Positions 14,060 through 22,833 of a stretch of 27,333 nt of DNA are shown here, piece by piece (position 1 is the first letter of the stretch; every line of letters starts with the position of its first letter). Location of the stretch: contig CANHWS010000007.1 in NCBI GenBank assembly GCA_947464365.1, positions 1-27,333 of the forward strand. Reading direction: 5' to 3'. The notes beneath the pieces were generated by a model. It ran no database searches. It was not told where the DNA came from and saw nothing but the letters and a program-made list of their open reading frames with translations. This stretch comes from Cytophagaceae bacterium. GTDB taxonomy: Bacteria; Bacteroidota; Bacteroidia; Cytophagales; Flexibacteraceae. The position numbers were made by a program, and so were the translations under genes.

Positions 14060-15385
14060 ATGTTAGATGAGGTGGTTCCAGATGACCTACGAATACGTCA
14101 AGTTCCTTCAGCACCTCAAACGACAAAACCAATGGCCAAACGCAGTGCCAGTATTTATGACCGCCGCTCAGGGTTCAAGACTGGGGTTGTCATCATGGCA
14201 TTGGTGATTGGTGTTTGGTCCTTGTTTTATACCAATAGGCTGGTGCAGCAGCTTGCAGACCGTGAGCGTAAACAAATTGACCTCTATGCCAAGGCATTGG
14301 CGCGACTAGCTACTACAGAAGAAGGGCCTGAACAGTTGTTCCTGATCCATGACGTACTGGAGGCTAATAAGTCGGTTCCTGTAATACTTACTGACGAGAA
14401 AGAGAACTATGTCAGCCATAACAACTTTGAGATCCCGGTCAAGCTAAAGGATGAAGCCCGCACTAAGTACATCAAGCGCCAGATTGAAGAAATGCGTGCG
14501 CAATACCCACCAGTTGAGCTCAAGATAGAGGCTTATGGTATCAAACAGCTAATCTTCTATAAGGACAGCGATATTATAACCCTCTTACGCTACTATCCTT
14601 TGGTACAACTCTCGGTGATAGGCATCTTTGGTTTCGTGGCCTATCTGGCCTTTAGCACTAGCCGCAGGGCTGAGCAAAACCGTGTCTGGGTAGGCCTTGC
14701 CAAGGAAACAGCCCACCAGCTTGGTACCCCGCTCAGCAGTCTATTGGGTTGGGTCGAGTACATGAAGGTGACCCCTGCTTTCGCTGACGACGAAACAGGT
14801 GTCGTCCATGAGCTAGAAAAAGATGTGGAGCGCCTCCAGATGATCGCCAACCGATTTAGTAGTATCGGCAGCACCGTCCAGATCACACTTGAGCCTGTCA
14901 CCGATACCATACGCTCGACGATCAATTACCTCAGCAAACGGATATCGCATAAGGTCAAGATTGAGGTGCATGAAGAGGGAGACGAAACCAACGAGGTTTT
15001 TAGCCCAGCTGAGGCCATGCTGAACAAGCCCTTGTTCGAGTGGGTGATTGAGAATATCTGTAAAAACGCTGTGGACGCCATGAACTCATCAGGCCATATC
15101 GGAATCAAGGTTTGGCAGCTGCCTGAGGGGGTTGTCGCGATCGACATCACCGACACTGGCAAAGGCATGACCAAACTCCAGATGAAGCGGGTTTTTGATG
15201 CTGGCTTCACGACAAAAAAGCGCGGATGGGGCCTTGGTCTAACCCTCACCCGCCGCATTGTCGAGGACTATCACAAGGGTAAAGTCTGGGTCTTTAGGTC
15301 AGAGATAGGTAAAGGGACCACCTTTCGCATCGTGCTGGGGCGCCGTACAGACTTTGGCGTGACTGAAGAGGCCCGATTTAGCTAG
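14060..15385 (+). CDS. membrane-bound sensor histidine kinase
   Basis: 441 residues. One hydrophobic helix near residue 45 (GVVIMALVIGVWSLFY) and a second near residue 180 (VQLSVIGIFGFVAYLAF) enclose a sensor region of about 115 residues outside the membrane. Cytoplasmic part: H-box ETAHQLGTPLSS with the phosphorylated His at 219, N-box NICKNAVDAM with Asn 336, G1 box DTGKGM, F-box FDAGFTTKK and G2 box GWGLGLTLTRR. No HAMP is obvious and no receiver domain is attached. No response regulator lies beside it, so it is an orphan here. Starts: ATG 14060 or ATG 14132 (MAKRSASIYD); the 24 extra residues have no family support. It precedes the E1 gene by 68 bases on the same strand. Confidence 0.92.
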   Translation: MLDEVVPDDLRIRQVPSAPQTTKPMAKRSASIYDRRSGFKTGVVIMALVIGVWSLFYTNRLVQQLADRERKQIDLYAKALARLATTEEGPEQLFLIHDVLEANKSVPVILTDEKENYVSHNNFEIPVKLKDEARTKYIKRQIEEMRAQYPPVELKIEAYGIKQLIFYKDSDIITLLRYYPLVQLSVIGIFGFVAYLAFSTSRRAEQNRVWVGLAKETAHQLGTPLSSLLGWVEYMKVTPAFADDETGVVHELEKDVERLQMIANRFSSIGSTVQITLEPVTDTIRSTINYLSKRISHKVKIEVHEEGDETNEVFSPAEAMLNKPLFEWVIENICKNAVDAMNSSGHIGIKVWQLPEGVVAIDITDTGKGMTKLQMKRVFDAGFTTKKRGWGLGLTLTRRIVEDYHKGKVWVFRSEIGKGTTFRIVLGRRTDFGVTEEARFS

Positions 15386-15436
15386 GATCTTTGGCCAGCA
15401 TCATGAGGACTTTTTTGATCGGCTAAATCGGCAGTG

Positions 15437-15452
15437 GCCCTTATCTTTGTGC
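15437..15452 (+). promoter_or_regulatory. putative promoter -7 box of the E1 dehydrogenase gene
   Basis: TATCTTTG (15442-15449) matches TAnnTTTG exactly and lies four bases before ATG 15454. A TTG at 15415-15417 is 24 bases upstream, a little far. The 16 bases 15437-15452 are identical to 5454-5469 in front of gldH. Confidence 0.45.
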
Positions 15453-15453
15453 C

Positions 15454-17475
15454 ATGCACCAATCCGACGTTACGGCTGAGTCCACCATCCTCAGCATGAC
15501 CTACAACCGATACAATTACACAGACCAACAGCTCCTCAGCCTTTATTATGAGCTGCTGAAACCTAGGATGATCGAGGAGAAAATGCTTATCCTACTGCGT
15601 CAAGGTAGGGTTAGCAAATGGTTCAGCGGTATAGGCCAAGAGGCTATTTCCGTTGGGCTCACCCAAGCCTTGCATCAGGACGAGTTTATACTGCCTTTGC
15701 ATCGGAATCTTGGCGTTTTCACTGGACGCAACCTGCCCTTACCTAAGCTCTTTGCCCAGCTTCAGGGCAAGAAGTCAGGCTACACCAAAGGTCGTGATCG
15801 GTCATTCCACTTCGGCACGGTTAAGCACCATGTCGTCGGGATGATTTCGCACCTTGGCCCACAAATGGCCCTAGCTGACGGCATTGCACTAGCCAATAAA
15901 CTTGGCAATGAAGCCAAGATAAGTGCCGTCTTCAGTGGCGATGGTGGCAGTAGCGAAGGTGACTTCCACGAGGCACTAAACGTGGCAGCTGTGTGGGAGC
16001 TACCGGTTCTTTTCGTGATCGAAAATAATGGTTACGGCCTGAGTACCCCAAGCAACGAACAGTTTAGGTTCAAACACTTCGTAGATAAGGGGCCTGGTTA
16101 TGGCATGCGTACCGTCCAGATCGATGGCAACAACATTCTGGAGGTCTATCATGCCATTAACCAGCTTGCCGAAGAGATGCGCCAAAATCCGCATCCGGTG
16201 CTGCTGGAGTGCCTTACCTTCCGGATGCGTGGCCATGAGGAAGCCAGCGGTACCAAGTATGTTCCGCAACATCTGTTTGATGTATGGGAAAAAAAGGATC
16301 CCCTAATCAATTACCAGAACTGGCTCAAACAAGAAGGTGTCCTAAGCGACGCTCTAGAGTTGGAATACCGTGCTAGCATCAAGGCTGACATTGAGGAGGC
16401 CATCTCGATTGCCTTTCCCGAAGCCGAGCCCGTGCTAGATGTAGAGGAGGAGCTAACCGACCTGTTTGCACCACATCCATTCAGCATCACCTTACCTAAG
16501 TCTGCTGCCACCACCGAAAAAAGGCTGGTCGATGCCATTAGCGATGGTCTGCGCCAGTCGATGGAGCGATTCCCGAAATTGGTCTTGATGGGGCAAGATA
16601 TTGCCGAGTATGGTGGTGTTTTCAAAGTCACTGAAGGTTTTGTTGAGCAGTTTGGCAAGGGGCGTGTCCGCAATACCCCGCTTTGCGAGTCGGCCATTAT
16701 TGGTGCTGGCCTCGGCCTCAGCATCAAGGGGTACAAAGCCATGGTCGAGATGCAGTTTGCAGACTTTGTGACCGTTGGCTTCAACCAGATTGTGAACAAC
16801 CTGGCCAAGCTATATTGGCGTTGGGAGCAAAATGCGGATGTGGTGGTCCGGATGCCGACTGGGGCTGGTGTGGGTGCAGGACCATTCCACAGCCAAAGTA
16901 ATGAGGCTTGGTTTTTCCATGTCCCGGGCCTCAAGATCGTCTATCCTTGCAATCCATCGGACGCCAAAGGTCTGCTTTGCGCTGCCCTTGAGGATCCAAA
17001 CCCGGTCCTTTTCTTTGAACATAAAGCCATGTACCGTAGCCAAAGTGGCGAGGTCCATGACGACTACTACACCTTGCCGATTGGTGTGGCCCGCCGTGTG
17101 CAAGAAGGGGAATCTGTCTCGATCATCACCTATGGCATGGGCGTGCATTGGGCCACTGCCTTGGCAGCCCAGCATCCCGAATATAGCCTAGATATCATAG
17201 ACCTCCGGACCTTGTTGCCATGGGACAAAGAAATGGTAGCAGCCTCAGTCACCAAAACAGGTAAAGCCCTCATCCTCCACGAGGACACCCTCACAGGTGG
17301 CATCGGAGCTGAGATCGCAGCCTGGATTGGCGAGCATTGTTTCCAACAGCTGGATGCACCTGTAATGCGGGTCGGCAGCCTTGACACACCTGTCCCTTTC
17401 GCTCCAAGCCTTGAGGTCGACTACCTGCCAACCAAACGTTTGGCTGAAGCCGTCGCAAAACTGATCCAGTGGTAG
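15454..17475 (+). CDS. 2-oxo acid dehydrogenase E1, fused alpha and beta subunits
   Basis: Thiamin-diphosphate enzyme performing the decarboxylation step of a 2-oxo acid dehydrogenase complex. 673 residues: alpha part roughly 1-330, beta part roughly 350-673. In the alpha part the ThDP motif begins GDGGSSEGDFHEALN and ends at ENNGYGLS; in the beta part are LMGQDIAEYGGVFKVTEG, NTPLCESAIIGAGLGLSIKG, and the closing transketolase C-terminal segment IIDLRTLLPWD. The one-chain alpha-beta order resembles the fused E1 of Bacteroidota and branched-chain type enzymes, so the substrate (pyruvate or branched-chain 2-oxo acids) is not fixed by the sequence. No E2 or E3 gene is close. Starts: ATG 15454, or ATG 15496 (MTYNRYNYTDQQ). 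A terminator follows. Confidence 0.93.
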   Translation: MHQSDVTAESTILSMTYNRYNYTDQQLLSLYYELLKPRMIEEKMLILLRQGRVSKWFSGIGQEAISVGLTQALHQDEFILPLHRNLGVFTGRNLPLPKLFAQLQGKKSGYTKGRDRSFHFGTVKHHVVGMISHLGPQMALADGIALANKLGNEAKISAVFSGDGGSSEGDFHEALNVAAVWELPVLFVIENNGYGLSTPSNEQFRFKHFVDKGPGYGMRTVQIDGNNILEVYHAINQLAEEMRQNPHPVLLECLTFRMRGHEEASGTKYVPQHLFDVWEKKDPLINYQNWLKQEGVLSDALELEYRASIKADIEEAISIAFPEAEPVLDVEEELTDLFAPHPFSITLPKSAATTEKRLVDAISDGLRQSMERFPKLVLMGQDIAEYGGVFKVTEGFVEQFGKGRVRNTPLCESAIIGAGLGLSIKGYKAMVEMQFADFVTVGFNQIVNNLAKLYWRWEQNADVVVRMPTGAGVGAGPFHSQSNEAWFFHVPGLKIVYPCNPSDAKGLLCAALEDPNPVLFFEHKAMYRSQSGEVHDDYYTLPIGVARRVQEGESVSIITYGMGVHWATALAAQHPEYSLDIIDLRTLLPWDKEMVAASVTKTGKALILHEDTLTGGIGAEIAAWIGEHCFQQLDAPVMRVGSLDTPVPFAPSLEVDYLPTKRLAEAVAKLIQW

Positions 17476-17503
17476 GGTAGGGCCTATTCATAGATCCCTC
17501 AAT

Positions 17504-17535
17504 GACAAAAGCCTAGCAATTGCTAGGCTTTTGTC
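17504..17535. terminator. bidirectional terminator between convergent genes
   Basis: A perfect palindrome of 32 bases with four A-T pairs at the outer end and CCTAGCAATTGCTAGG in the centre, so the stem could reach the tip. It lies 28 bases after the E1 stop and 40 bases before the end of the convergent ATPase gene, and can stop transcription from both sides. Confidence 0.8.
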
Positions 17536-17575
17536 GTTATCCAATTGGGTATTAATGTGGTTGCAAACGGCAGGT

Positions 17576-19105
17576 TTACTCTCCCATCACGTTGCCTAGC
17601 ATGCCAGACATCATGTCTTTGAACTGGAGGCCGTTGTGGAGGCTGCCGCGGCTAACCAAGCCATACTCAGCCATGCCGTGTAGTGCAAACTCCATCATGA
17701 ACAACAGCTCAGTACCCTCCACTTTCGGGAAGTATTGGTGGACTAGGCCGTACAAACCATTGATGCCATATAAAGTCTGCTCATACTGTTCGGCGGTTGC
17801 ATTGTTGAGCAGATCCACTTGGTTGCCATCGCCAAACCAATCCTGAATGGCGGTGTATGGGTTGGCTACAGGGGCGCCTTCCTTGTCCTTCTTCTTTTTC
17901 TTGAGTTTCTCGGGGTCAGGAAGATAGTCTAGGTATTGTGCCCTGATGGCCTTGCCAATCAGGTTTTGGGCTACGAGGCCTGCGCCTTCTTGTTCACCTT
18001 CGTATACCAGTTCGATTTTGCCCGTGATGCTAGGCAAAACACCCCAAAGGTCAGCGATGCGGGCAGTGGTTTTGGCTTCTTGGTTGATCAGAATGCGCCG
18101 CTCGGCAGCAGAATAGAGGTTCTCGAGTGCTGAGATCGTCAAACGGGCACTAACGCCACTTTTTGCATCTACATACTCGCTTTGGCGGGCCTGGATCGCG
18201 ATTTGCTCAATCAGGTCAAGTGCCAAAGACGGCACCTCAATGCTGCTAAGCTGGCTAGGTTTGATTTTGGCCTCTTGGCTCGTGATCATCCTACCGATGC
18301 TGATATGCCCAGGATAGTGGGTGATGATCTGTGAGTCAATCCGGTCCTTAAGTGGTGTGACGATGCTGCCACGGTTGGTATAGTCTTCTGGGTTGGCTGT
18401 AAAGACAAACTGAAGGTCTAGCGGTAGCCGTAACTTAAAGCCACGGATTTGGATGTCGCCTTCTTGCAGAATGTTGAACAAGGCCACCTGAATCCTAGGT
18501 TGGAGGTCAGGCAACTCATTGATCGTGAAGATACAACGGTGCGCCCTTGGGATCAGGCCATAGTGAATGGTGCGTTCGTCGCTGTATGGCAGCTTGAGTG
18601 TTGCCGCCTTGATCGGGTCAGAGTCACCTATGAGGTCGGCTACGCTGACATCTGGGGTTGCTAGTTTCTCAACATACCTTTCGTCCCGATGTAGCCAGGT
18701 GATTGAGGTCTCGTCGCCTTTTTCGGCGATCAAGTCTATCGCAAACCTACTTAACGGATTGAGCGGATCGTCATTGAGCTCGCTACCCACCACAACAGGT
18801 ATGTACTCGTCTAGCAGTTTAACCATCAGGCGAGCTAATCTAGTTTTGGCTTGTCCACGAAGGCCTAGCAGCAAAATGTGGTGCTGGCTCAGGATGGCGC
18901 GCTCCAGCTCAGGCAGGACAGAGTCTTGGTAACCATGGACACCACCAAATACGGTGGTACCCGCTTTCAAGTGCTGGATGAGGTTGTCACGTAGCTCTTG
19001 ACGGATGGACTTGGGGGTGTATCCAGAGGTCCGGAGTTGGCCTAATGTCTGGATTGAGAAAGGGCTTTCGTGCGCTTGGTTTTCACCTTGCTTTTGCTTG
19101 TTCAT
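17576..19105 (-). CDS. magnesium-chelatase-like / MoxR-type AAA+ ATPase
   Basis: 509 residues, starting at ATG 19105. The Walker A position reads GLRGQAKT (residues 81-88), where the usual pattern is GxxxxGK[ST], so Ala replaces Gly before the Lys. Walker B is CIFTINEL (191-198), with Asn in place of the usual Asp before Glu 197. These are followed by QVALFNILQEGDIQIRGFKL and QFVFTANPEDYTNRGSIVTP, a sensor-1-like stretch, and PLKDRIDSQI. This resembles the Bacteroidota branch annotated as magnesium chelatase, of which I recall the same changed motifs, so they are probably a family trait. The usual partner with a von Willebrand A domain is not next to it: the downstream neighbour is the convergent E1 gene. 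A Lys-rich insert (KLKKKKKDKEG) lies near residue 395. Function: unknown, possibly a remodelling ATPase. Confidence 0.85.
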   Translation of the reverse strand: MNKQKQGENQAHESPFSIQTLGQLRTSGYTPKSIRQELRDNLIQHLKAGTTVFGGVHGYQDSVLPELERAILSQHHILLLGLRGQAKTRLARLMVKLLDEYIPVVVGSELNDDPLNPLSRFAIDLIAEKGDETSITWLHRDERYVEKLATPDVSVADLIGDSDPIKAATLKLPYSDERTIHYGLIPRAHRCIFTINELPDLQPRIQVALFNILQEGDIQIRGFKLRLPLDLQFVFTANPEDYTNRGSIVTPLKDRIDSQIITHYPGHISIGRMITSQEAKIKPSQLSSIEVPSLALDLIEQIAIQARQSEYVDAKSGVSARLTISALENLYSAAERRILINQEAKTTARIADLWGVLPSITGKIELVYEGEQEGAGLVAQNLIGKAIRAQYLDYLPDPEKLKKKKKDKEGAPVANPYTAIQDWFGDGNQVDLLNNATAEQYEQTLYGINGLYGLVHQYFPKVEGTELLFMMEFALHGMAEYGLVSRGSLHNGLQFKDMMSGMLGNVMGE

Positions 19106-19308
19106 AGAGGCTTTGTCGTGGTTTGGGTCTTGACCTCATGTTGGCAAGGGTAGTAAAAAACACCATGCCTCGCATCTCGAAGTCAATCCTTGCTGCAAGT
19201 TATGCCTACAAGGCGCAACTACCACTGATATAACTGCATTTCCGGACTACAAGTTTTAGTGGGCCACCATTAGTCTCTCGTCAGTAGTCCTAAATGGCAA
19301 GTACAACC

Positions 19309-20175
19309 TTAATCAAACAAAAGTTCGTTATCACTCGCAGGGAAAATAGGCAGTATCAACCCTAGCTTCAGGTTGAAGGTTAGGTCCAACCTGCTTTGAT
19401 CGTTTACAGAGCGAAGATCATAGTCAAAGCGTTGGCTCTTAGTGAAGCCCTGCATGGTTTCTACGGCGATGTAGGCGCCATACCAACGGCTTCGGTGCGT
19501 CATCATGTAGCCAGCTTGTTGCACCAAAGCGAGGCCATTACACATCCGGTCATAGCCTCGGCTGCCAGTGCCTTGAAGGAACTGGAGCTCGCTCGTGACG
19601 TTGAAGGCCATCTGGTGCTGGAAGAATCCGGCTCCCACCATCACAAAAGGGCCACTACTTTGTTGGTCCATCCAGCTAGGTGTTGCGGTTTTGAACAACT
19701 TGCCAACTTTCAGGATCGGTAGCTTAATTGCCCTTTGCTGCACTGAGACGACAGCATAACGGCCAACATTACCGATCACGGCGCCATCTTGGGTTACGAG
19801 GCTGCCCAAAGTACTTTCCTTGACATCCTCGCCAAACATATAGCCAAGCTCAAGGGCATAGAGCCAATTGGTCTTAGTTTTGAACATAACCCCAAGGTTG
19901 GCCTCGCCATGGAGACCGTAGCGTTTGGCAAGGTCACCACCAGGCAAGCCAATGCCGCCACCCACCATGATAAAGGTTGCGTTTGTTGGCTCTTGGTCCA
20001 GCCGTGGGACAATGGAGCTAGGTGCCTTTGGGAGTCGGGCCTTGTTGTAGATGGGCGGTTGAGCTGTGCCTTGACCGTTGCCATAGAACTGCGCCCATGA
20101 CAAGCTAGGTAACATCGTGGTCATCAATGCCATGACCCATAAATGTTTCAAAATGAAGTACTTAAATGGCTTCAA
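19309..20175 (-). CDS. outer-membrane beta-barrel-like exported protein
   Basis: 288 residues. N-terminal signal peptide KPFKYFILKHLWVMALMTTM, ending near SLSWAQ. No ATG is available in the right place: an in-frame stop (TAA) lies seven codons before, and TTG 20175 gives a good n-region, whereas ATG 20133 would lose all positive charges, so a TTG start is the better choice. The mature part has alternating strands with aromatic ends (TNWLYALELGYMFG, GPFVMVGAGFFQHQMAF, WYGAYIAVETMQGF, LDLTFNLKLGLILP) typical of barrel proteins. I do not recognise a named family. 203 bases separate it from the ATPase gene, with no clear terminator. Confidence 0.75.
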   Translation of the reverse strand: MKPFKYFILKHLWVMALMTTMLPSLSWAQFYGNGQGTAQPPIYNKARLPKAPSSIVPRLDQEPTNATFIMVGGGIGLPGGDLAKRYGLHGEANLGVMFKTKTNWLYALELGYMFGEDVKESTLGSLVTQDGAVIGNVGRYAVVSVQQRAIKLPILKVGKLFKTATPSWMDQQSSGPFVMVGAGFFQHQMAFNVTSELQFLQGTGSRGYDRMCNGLALVQQAGYMMTHRSRWYGAYIAVETMQGFTKSQRFDYDLRSVNDQSRLDLTFNLKLGLILPIFPASDNELLFD

Positions 20176-20230
20176 AGTTGTGTAGGTGGGTAGTTAATTA
20201 TTTCTTCACACCAAAAATCAACCAGTGTTG

Positions 20231-20275
20231 TTGGCTCCGATGCCCAATATAGGCTACATTTGGACCAATATTGGT
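20231..20275 (+). promoter_or_regulatory. putative ugd promoter with adjoining palindromic operator-like site
   Basis: TTG at 20231-20233 and TACATTTG at 20255-20262 (21 bases between) match the Bacteroidota promoter pattern. Directly after the -7 box is a perfect palindrome of 12 bases, ACCAATATTGGT (20264-20275), at the expected transcription start, where a repressor could block it. The leader to ATG 20418 would be about 150 bases. Confidence 0.5.
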
Positions 20276-20417
20276 ATTACATCCCAATCTTAACTCCCAT
20301 TCAGAGCTCGTCTTGCCAAATCTTGGTTGTTATTAAACGTAAGGTGGAGGGTATCTATTGCAGTCCTAACCAATCGTAGCACACCAGCCAAATAGGCAAC
20401 GACAGCAAGATCGACAT

Positions 20418-21731
20418 ATGAAAATTGCGGTAGTAGGTACTGGTTACGTCGGATTAGTAACAGGTACATGTTTTGCAGAAACAGGCAACAGTGTTACCTG
20501 TGTGGACATCGACGTTAATAAGGTCGAGAGCCTTCGGAACGGTAAAATCACGATCTACGAGCCTGGGCTCGAGATCCTTTTCAAACACAATCTTGCTGCT
20601 GGCCGTCTGAACTTCACGACCAACCTAGCAGAAGGAATCAAAGGTGCTCAGATCATCTTTTTGGCGCTTCCGACCCCTCCGGGAGAAGATGGGTCAGCTG
20701 ACCTGAAATACATCCTGAAGGTAGCTGATGACCTAGGCCCTTTGCTTGATCAGTTCACGGTATTGGTGGACAAAAGCACCGTCCCAGTTGGCACAGCCGA
20801 GCTGGTACGCGAGCGGGTTATCAAAGGTGCCAAAGTTGAGTTTGACGTCGTGAGCAACCCTGAGTTCCTGCGCGAAGGCGTGGCTGTTGACGACTTCATG
20901 AAGCCAGACCGAGTTGTGATCGGGACCAGCAATGACAAAGCAGCCAAGCTGATGTACAGGCTCTATCAGCCTTTACTTAAGGATGATACCCAGTTTGTGG
21001 TCATGGACGAGCGTAGTGCCGAGATGACCAAATATGCCGCTAACGCATTCCTAGCTGCCAAGATCACGTTCATGAACGAGATCGCGAACCTATGCGAAAA
21101 AGTCGGCGCTAACGTCGAGGATGTCCGTAAAGGTATCGGCAGTGACCACCGGATTGGTGCTAAGTTCCTGAACGCAGGCATTGGTTATGGTGGTAGCTGT
21201 TTCCCTAAAGATGTGCAGGCCCTTGCCCGTACTTCTGCCGATTTTGACTACAAATTCCAGATGCTGGAGTCTGTCATGGCGGTTAACGCTGAGCAGAAAA
21301 CCAAAATGGTTAAGGCCATCACCAATCATTTTGGTGAAGACCTAACTGGCAAGAAGATCGCCCTTTGGGGTCTGGCCTTCAAGCCCTATACCGATGACAT
21401 CCGTGAGGCTCCATCCCTTGAGAACATCCGCGAGCTGACCGCCCGTGGTGCGAGCATTGTGGCCTATGATGCCGAAGGTGCTGAAAATGTTAAACGCCTG
21501 TTGGGTGACCAGATCGGCTATGCCAATAGCATGTATGAGGCTGCCGATGGTGCTGACTGTGTTTTGGTCGTGACTGAGTGGCCAGAATTCCGGACTCCAG
21601 ATTTCGGCCAGATCTCTTCCCTCCTCAAGAACAAACTCATCTTTGATGGTCGGAACATGTACGAGCTGGAGCAGATGGCCGAGCTAGGCTATACCTACCA
21701 CAGCATCGGACGTAAAGTCATCAATGGCTAG
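20418..21731 (+). CDS. ugd: UDP-glucose 6-dehydrogenase
   Basis: NAD-dependent oxidation of UDP-glucose to UDP-glucuronate, a precursor of surface polysaccharides, in the cytoplasm. 437 residues, the usual length. NAD-binding motif GTGYVGLVTGTCFAETG at the N-terminus, VDKSTVPVGTAE, SNPEFLREGVAVDDF with the conserved PDRVVIG, the catalytic Cys 261 in GGSCFPKDVQAL, and the C-terminal domain starting LWGLAFKPYTDDIREAPSL. UDP-glucose/GDP-mannose dehydrogenase family; the sequence favours UDP-glucose. It stands alone with its own promoter-like box and a terminator after it. Confidence 0.95.
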   Translation: MKIAVVGTGYVGLVTGTCFAETGNSVTCVDIDVNKVESLRNGKITIYEPGLEILFKHNLAAGRLNFTTNLAEGIKGAQIIFLALPTPPGEDGSADLKYILKVADDLGPLLDQFTVLVDKSTVPVGTAELVRERVIKGAKVEFDVVSNPEFLREGVAVDDFMKPDRVVIGTSNDKAAKLMYRLYQPLLKDDTQFVVMDERSAEMTKYAANAFLAAKITFMNEIANLCEKVGANVEDVRKGIGSDHRIGAKFLNAGIGYGGSCFPKDVQALARTSADFDYKFQMLESVMAVNAEQKTKMVKAITNHFGEDLTGKKIALWGLAFKPYTDDIREAPSLENIRELTARGASIVAYDAEGAENVKRLLGDQIGYANSMYEAADGADCVLVVTEWPEFRTPDFGQISSLLKNKLIFDGRNMYELEQMAELGYTYHSIGRKVING

Positions 21732-21764
21732 ATCAGTTTTAAGTGCCTGATTAGTCAAAACCAA

Positions 21765-21809
21765 AATGCCCGCTCCTGTCAAGCTGACCAGAGCGGGCAT
21801 TGTTTTTTT
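21765..21809 (+). terminator. rho-independent terminator after ugd
   Basis: AATGCCCGCTC pairs with GAGCGGGCATT (11 pairs, loop about 14 bases), followed by G and seven T. It lies 33 bases after the ugd stop. Confidence 0.9.
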
Positions 21810-21861
21810 AGGGCTAAGGCAAAATTAAAGGGCAGGAGCAATCAGGATACCAAAGATCATT

Positions 21862-22521
21862 CTAAAGACTAATCCCTAGCTGGATGTTCCAGTTCCCTAA
21901 TCCTAGGAAGTTGCGGTACGGGTTCAAGCGCTGATCGTTGTTAAGCATATACATCACGCTGATGCTGAAGGCCGATCGTCCTCCAATTGGTAGGTAGGCA
22001 CCTCCACCAACGCTCGGGTTATTAAACCACACCCGTTCGGTTTCTTGCGAGGCAATGTCTTTATATGTCTCGACGTTGAGCAACATGTACTCCGCAGCGG
22101 CGAAGATGTTTTTGTAAACCGTATAACGGCCCACCAACCTGCCACCATAGTTGCTACTGCTCAGTTTGAAATTGTTGCCGTAGTCAAAACTCCGATACAG
22201 GTAGTTGGCACCCGCCCCTGCCTGAAACTTTGGTGTGAAAGCATACAAGAATCCAGGCGAAACATCCACAAACGAGTAGTTGCTGCTAAAACTCATGCCG
22301 AAATTGCCAAAAGGCACCACCCGATCCCAGAACTTAGGCGCTGCCGGTTGTGATGGGGAAGCTGTTTGCTGCCCATAGTCAGGAACGTATTGCGCAACAG
22401 CTTTTTTCGTGGCTAAAACCGAAATAAGCAGTGCAAATACCACTACACTTTTGAGGTTAAACCAAGGTCGATGTAGGGCCCGGGACTCAGTGTTTGTTAG
22501 TTTCAGAAAGGGTGCTTTCAT
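21862..22521 (-). CDS. outer-membrane beta-barrel-like exported protein
   Basis: Starts at ATG 22521 (219 residues); a TTG at 22563 in the same frame is less likely. A long n-region of some 24 residues (KAPFLKLTNTESRALHRPWF) precedes the hydrophobic core VVVFALLISVLA and the cleavage site AVAQ. The mature part shows the strand pattern of a small beta-barrel: FGNFGMSFSSNYSFVDVSPGFLYAF, given here as FGNFGMSFSSNYSFV and SPGFLYAF; AGAGANYLYRSFDYG; GRLVGRYTVYKNIFAAAEYMLL; and the closing WNIQLGISL with a C-terminal hydrophobic residue. No named family is recognised. A candidate promoter lies at 22625-22632. Confidence 0.8.
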   Translation of the reverse strand: MKAPFLKLTNTESRALHRPWFNLKSVVVFALLISVLATKKAVAQYVPDYGQQTASPSQPAAPKFWDRVVPFGNFGMSFSSNYSFVDVSPGFLYAFTPKFQAGAGANYLYRSFDYGNNFKLSSSNYGGRLVGRYTVYKNIFAAAEYMLLNVETYKDIASQETERVWFNNPSVGGGAYLPIGGRSAFSISVMYMLNNDQRLNPYRNFLGLGNWNIQLGISL

Positions 22522-22833
22522 AGTGTTGGTGGCATGGGGTGATTGACTACAAAATTGGTGCAAATTTTGGCTGAATCCCCCTGATAGGACTTGTGCTTAC
22601 CCAGGTTTACTTAGCGTATTTTTACAAATCTAGTCCCTACAAGCCAGTCTTGGTATTCAATCCGGACAACCTAACTACATTGGGTGATAAATGGTGAGTT
22701 GATTGTAGTTGTAGGACGATTGGGCTTGATAAATTTTGGTCCTTACCCACTATAAACAAACAAGACTGCCCATATTTACCCTAGCTAATGCCCAATCAAA
22801 TTCCCAGATAGAGATCATCCCTCCGTCCATTTC
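22522..22833. other. 312-base divergent intergenic region
   Basis: No gene is supported here. It separates the minus-strand barrel gene from the plus-strand DUF5103 gene and holds the promoter-like box at 22625-22632 on the minus strand. I see no convincing plus-strand -7 box: TAAATTTTG near 22728 has one base too many. Confidence 0.5.
22625..22632 (-). promoter_or_regulatory. putative -7 box of the minus-strand barrel gene
   Basis: On the minus strand this reads TAGATTTG, an exact match to TAnnTTTG. A TTG equivalent 25 bases upstream (22658-22660) is rather far. The leader to ATG 22521 would be about 95 bases. Confidence 0.35.

Noticed and set aside
19244..19290. Inverted repeat GGACTAC/GTAGTCC between the barrel gene and the ATPase gene as a terminator
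   Set aside because: Seven pairs with a loop of over 30 bases and no T tract on either side; a chance repeat is as likely.
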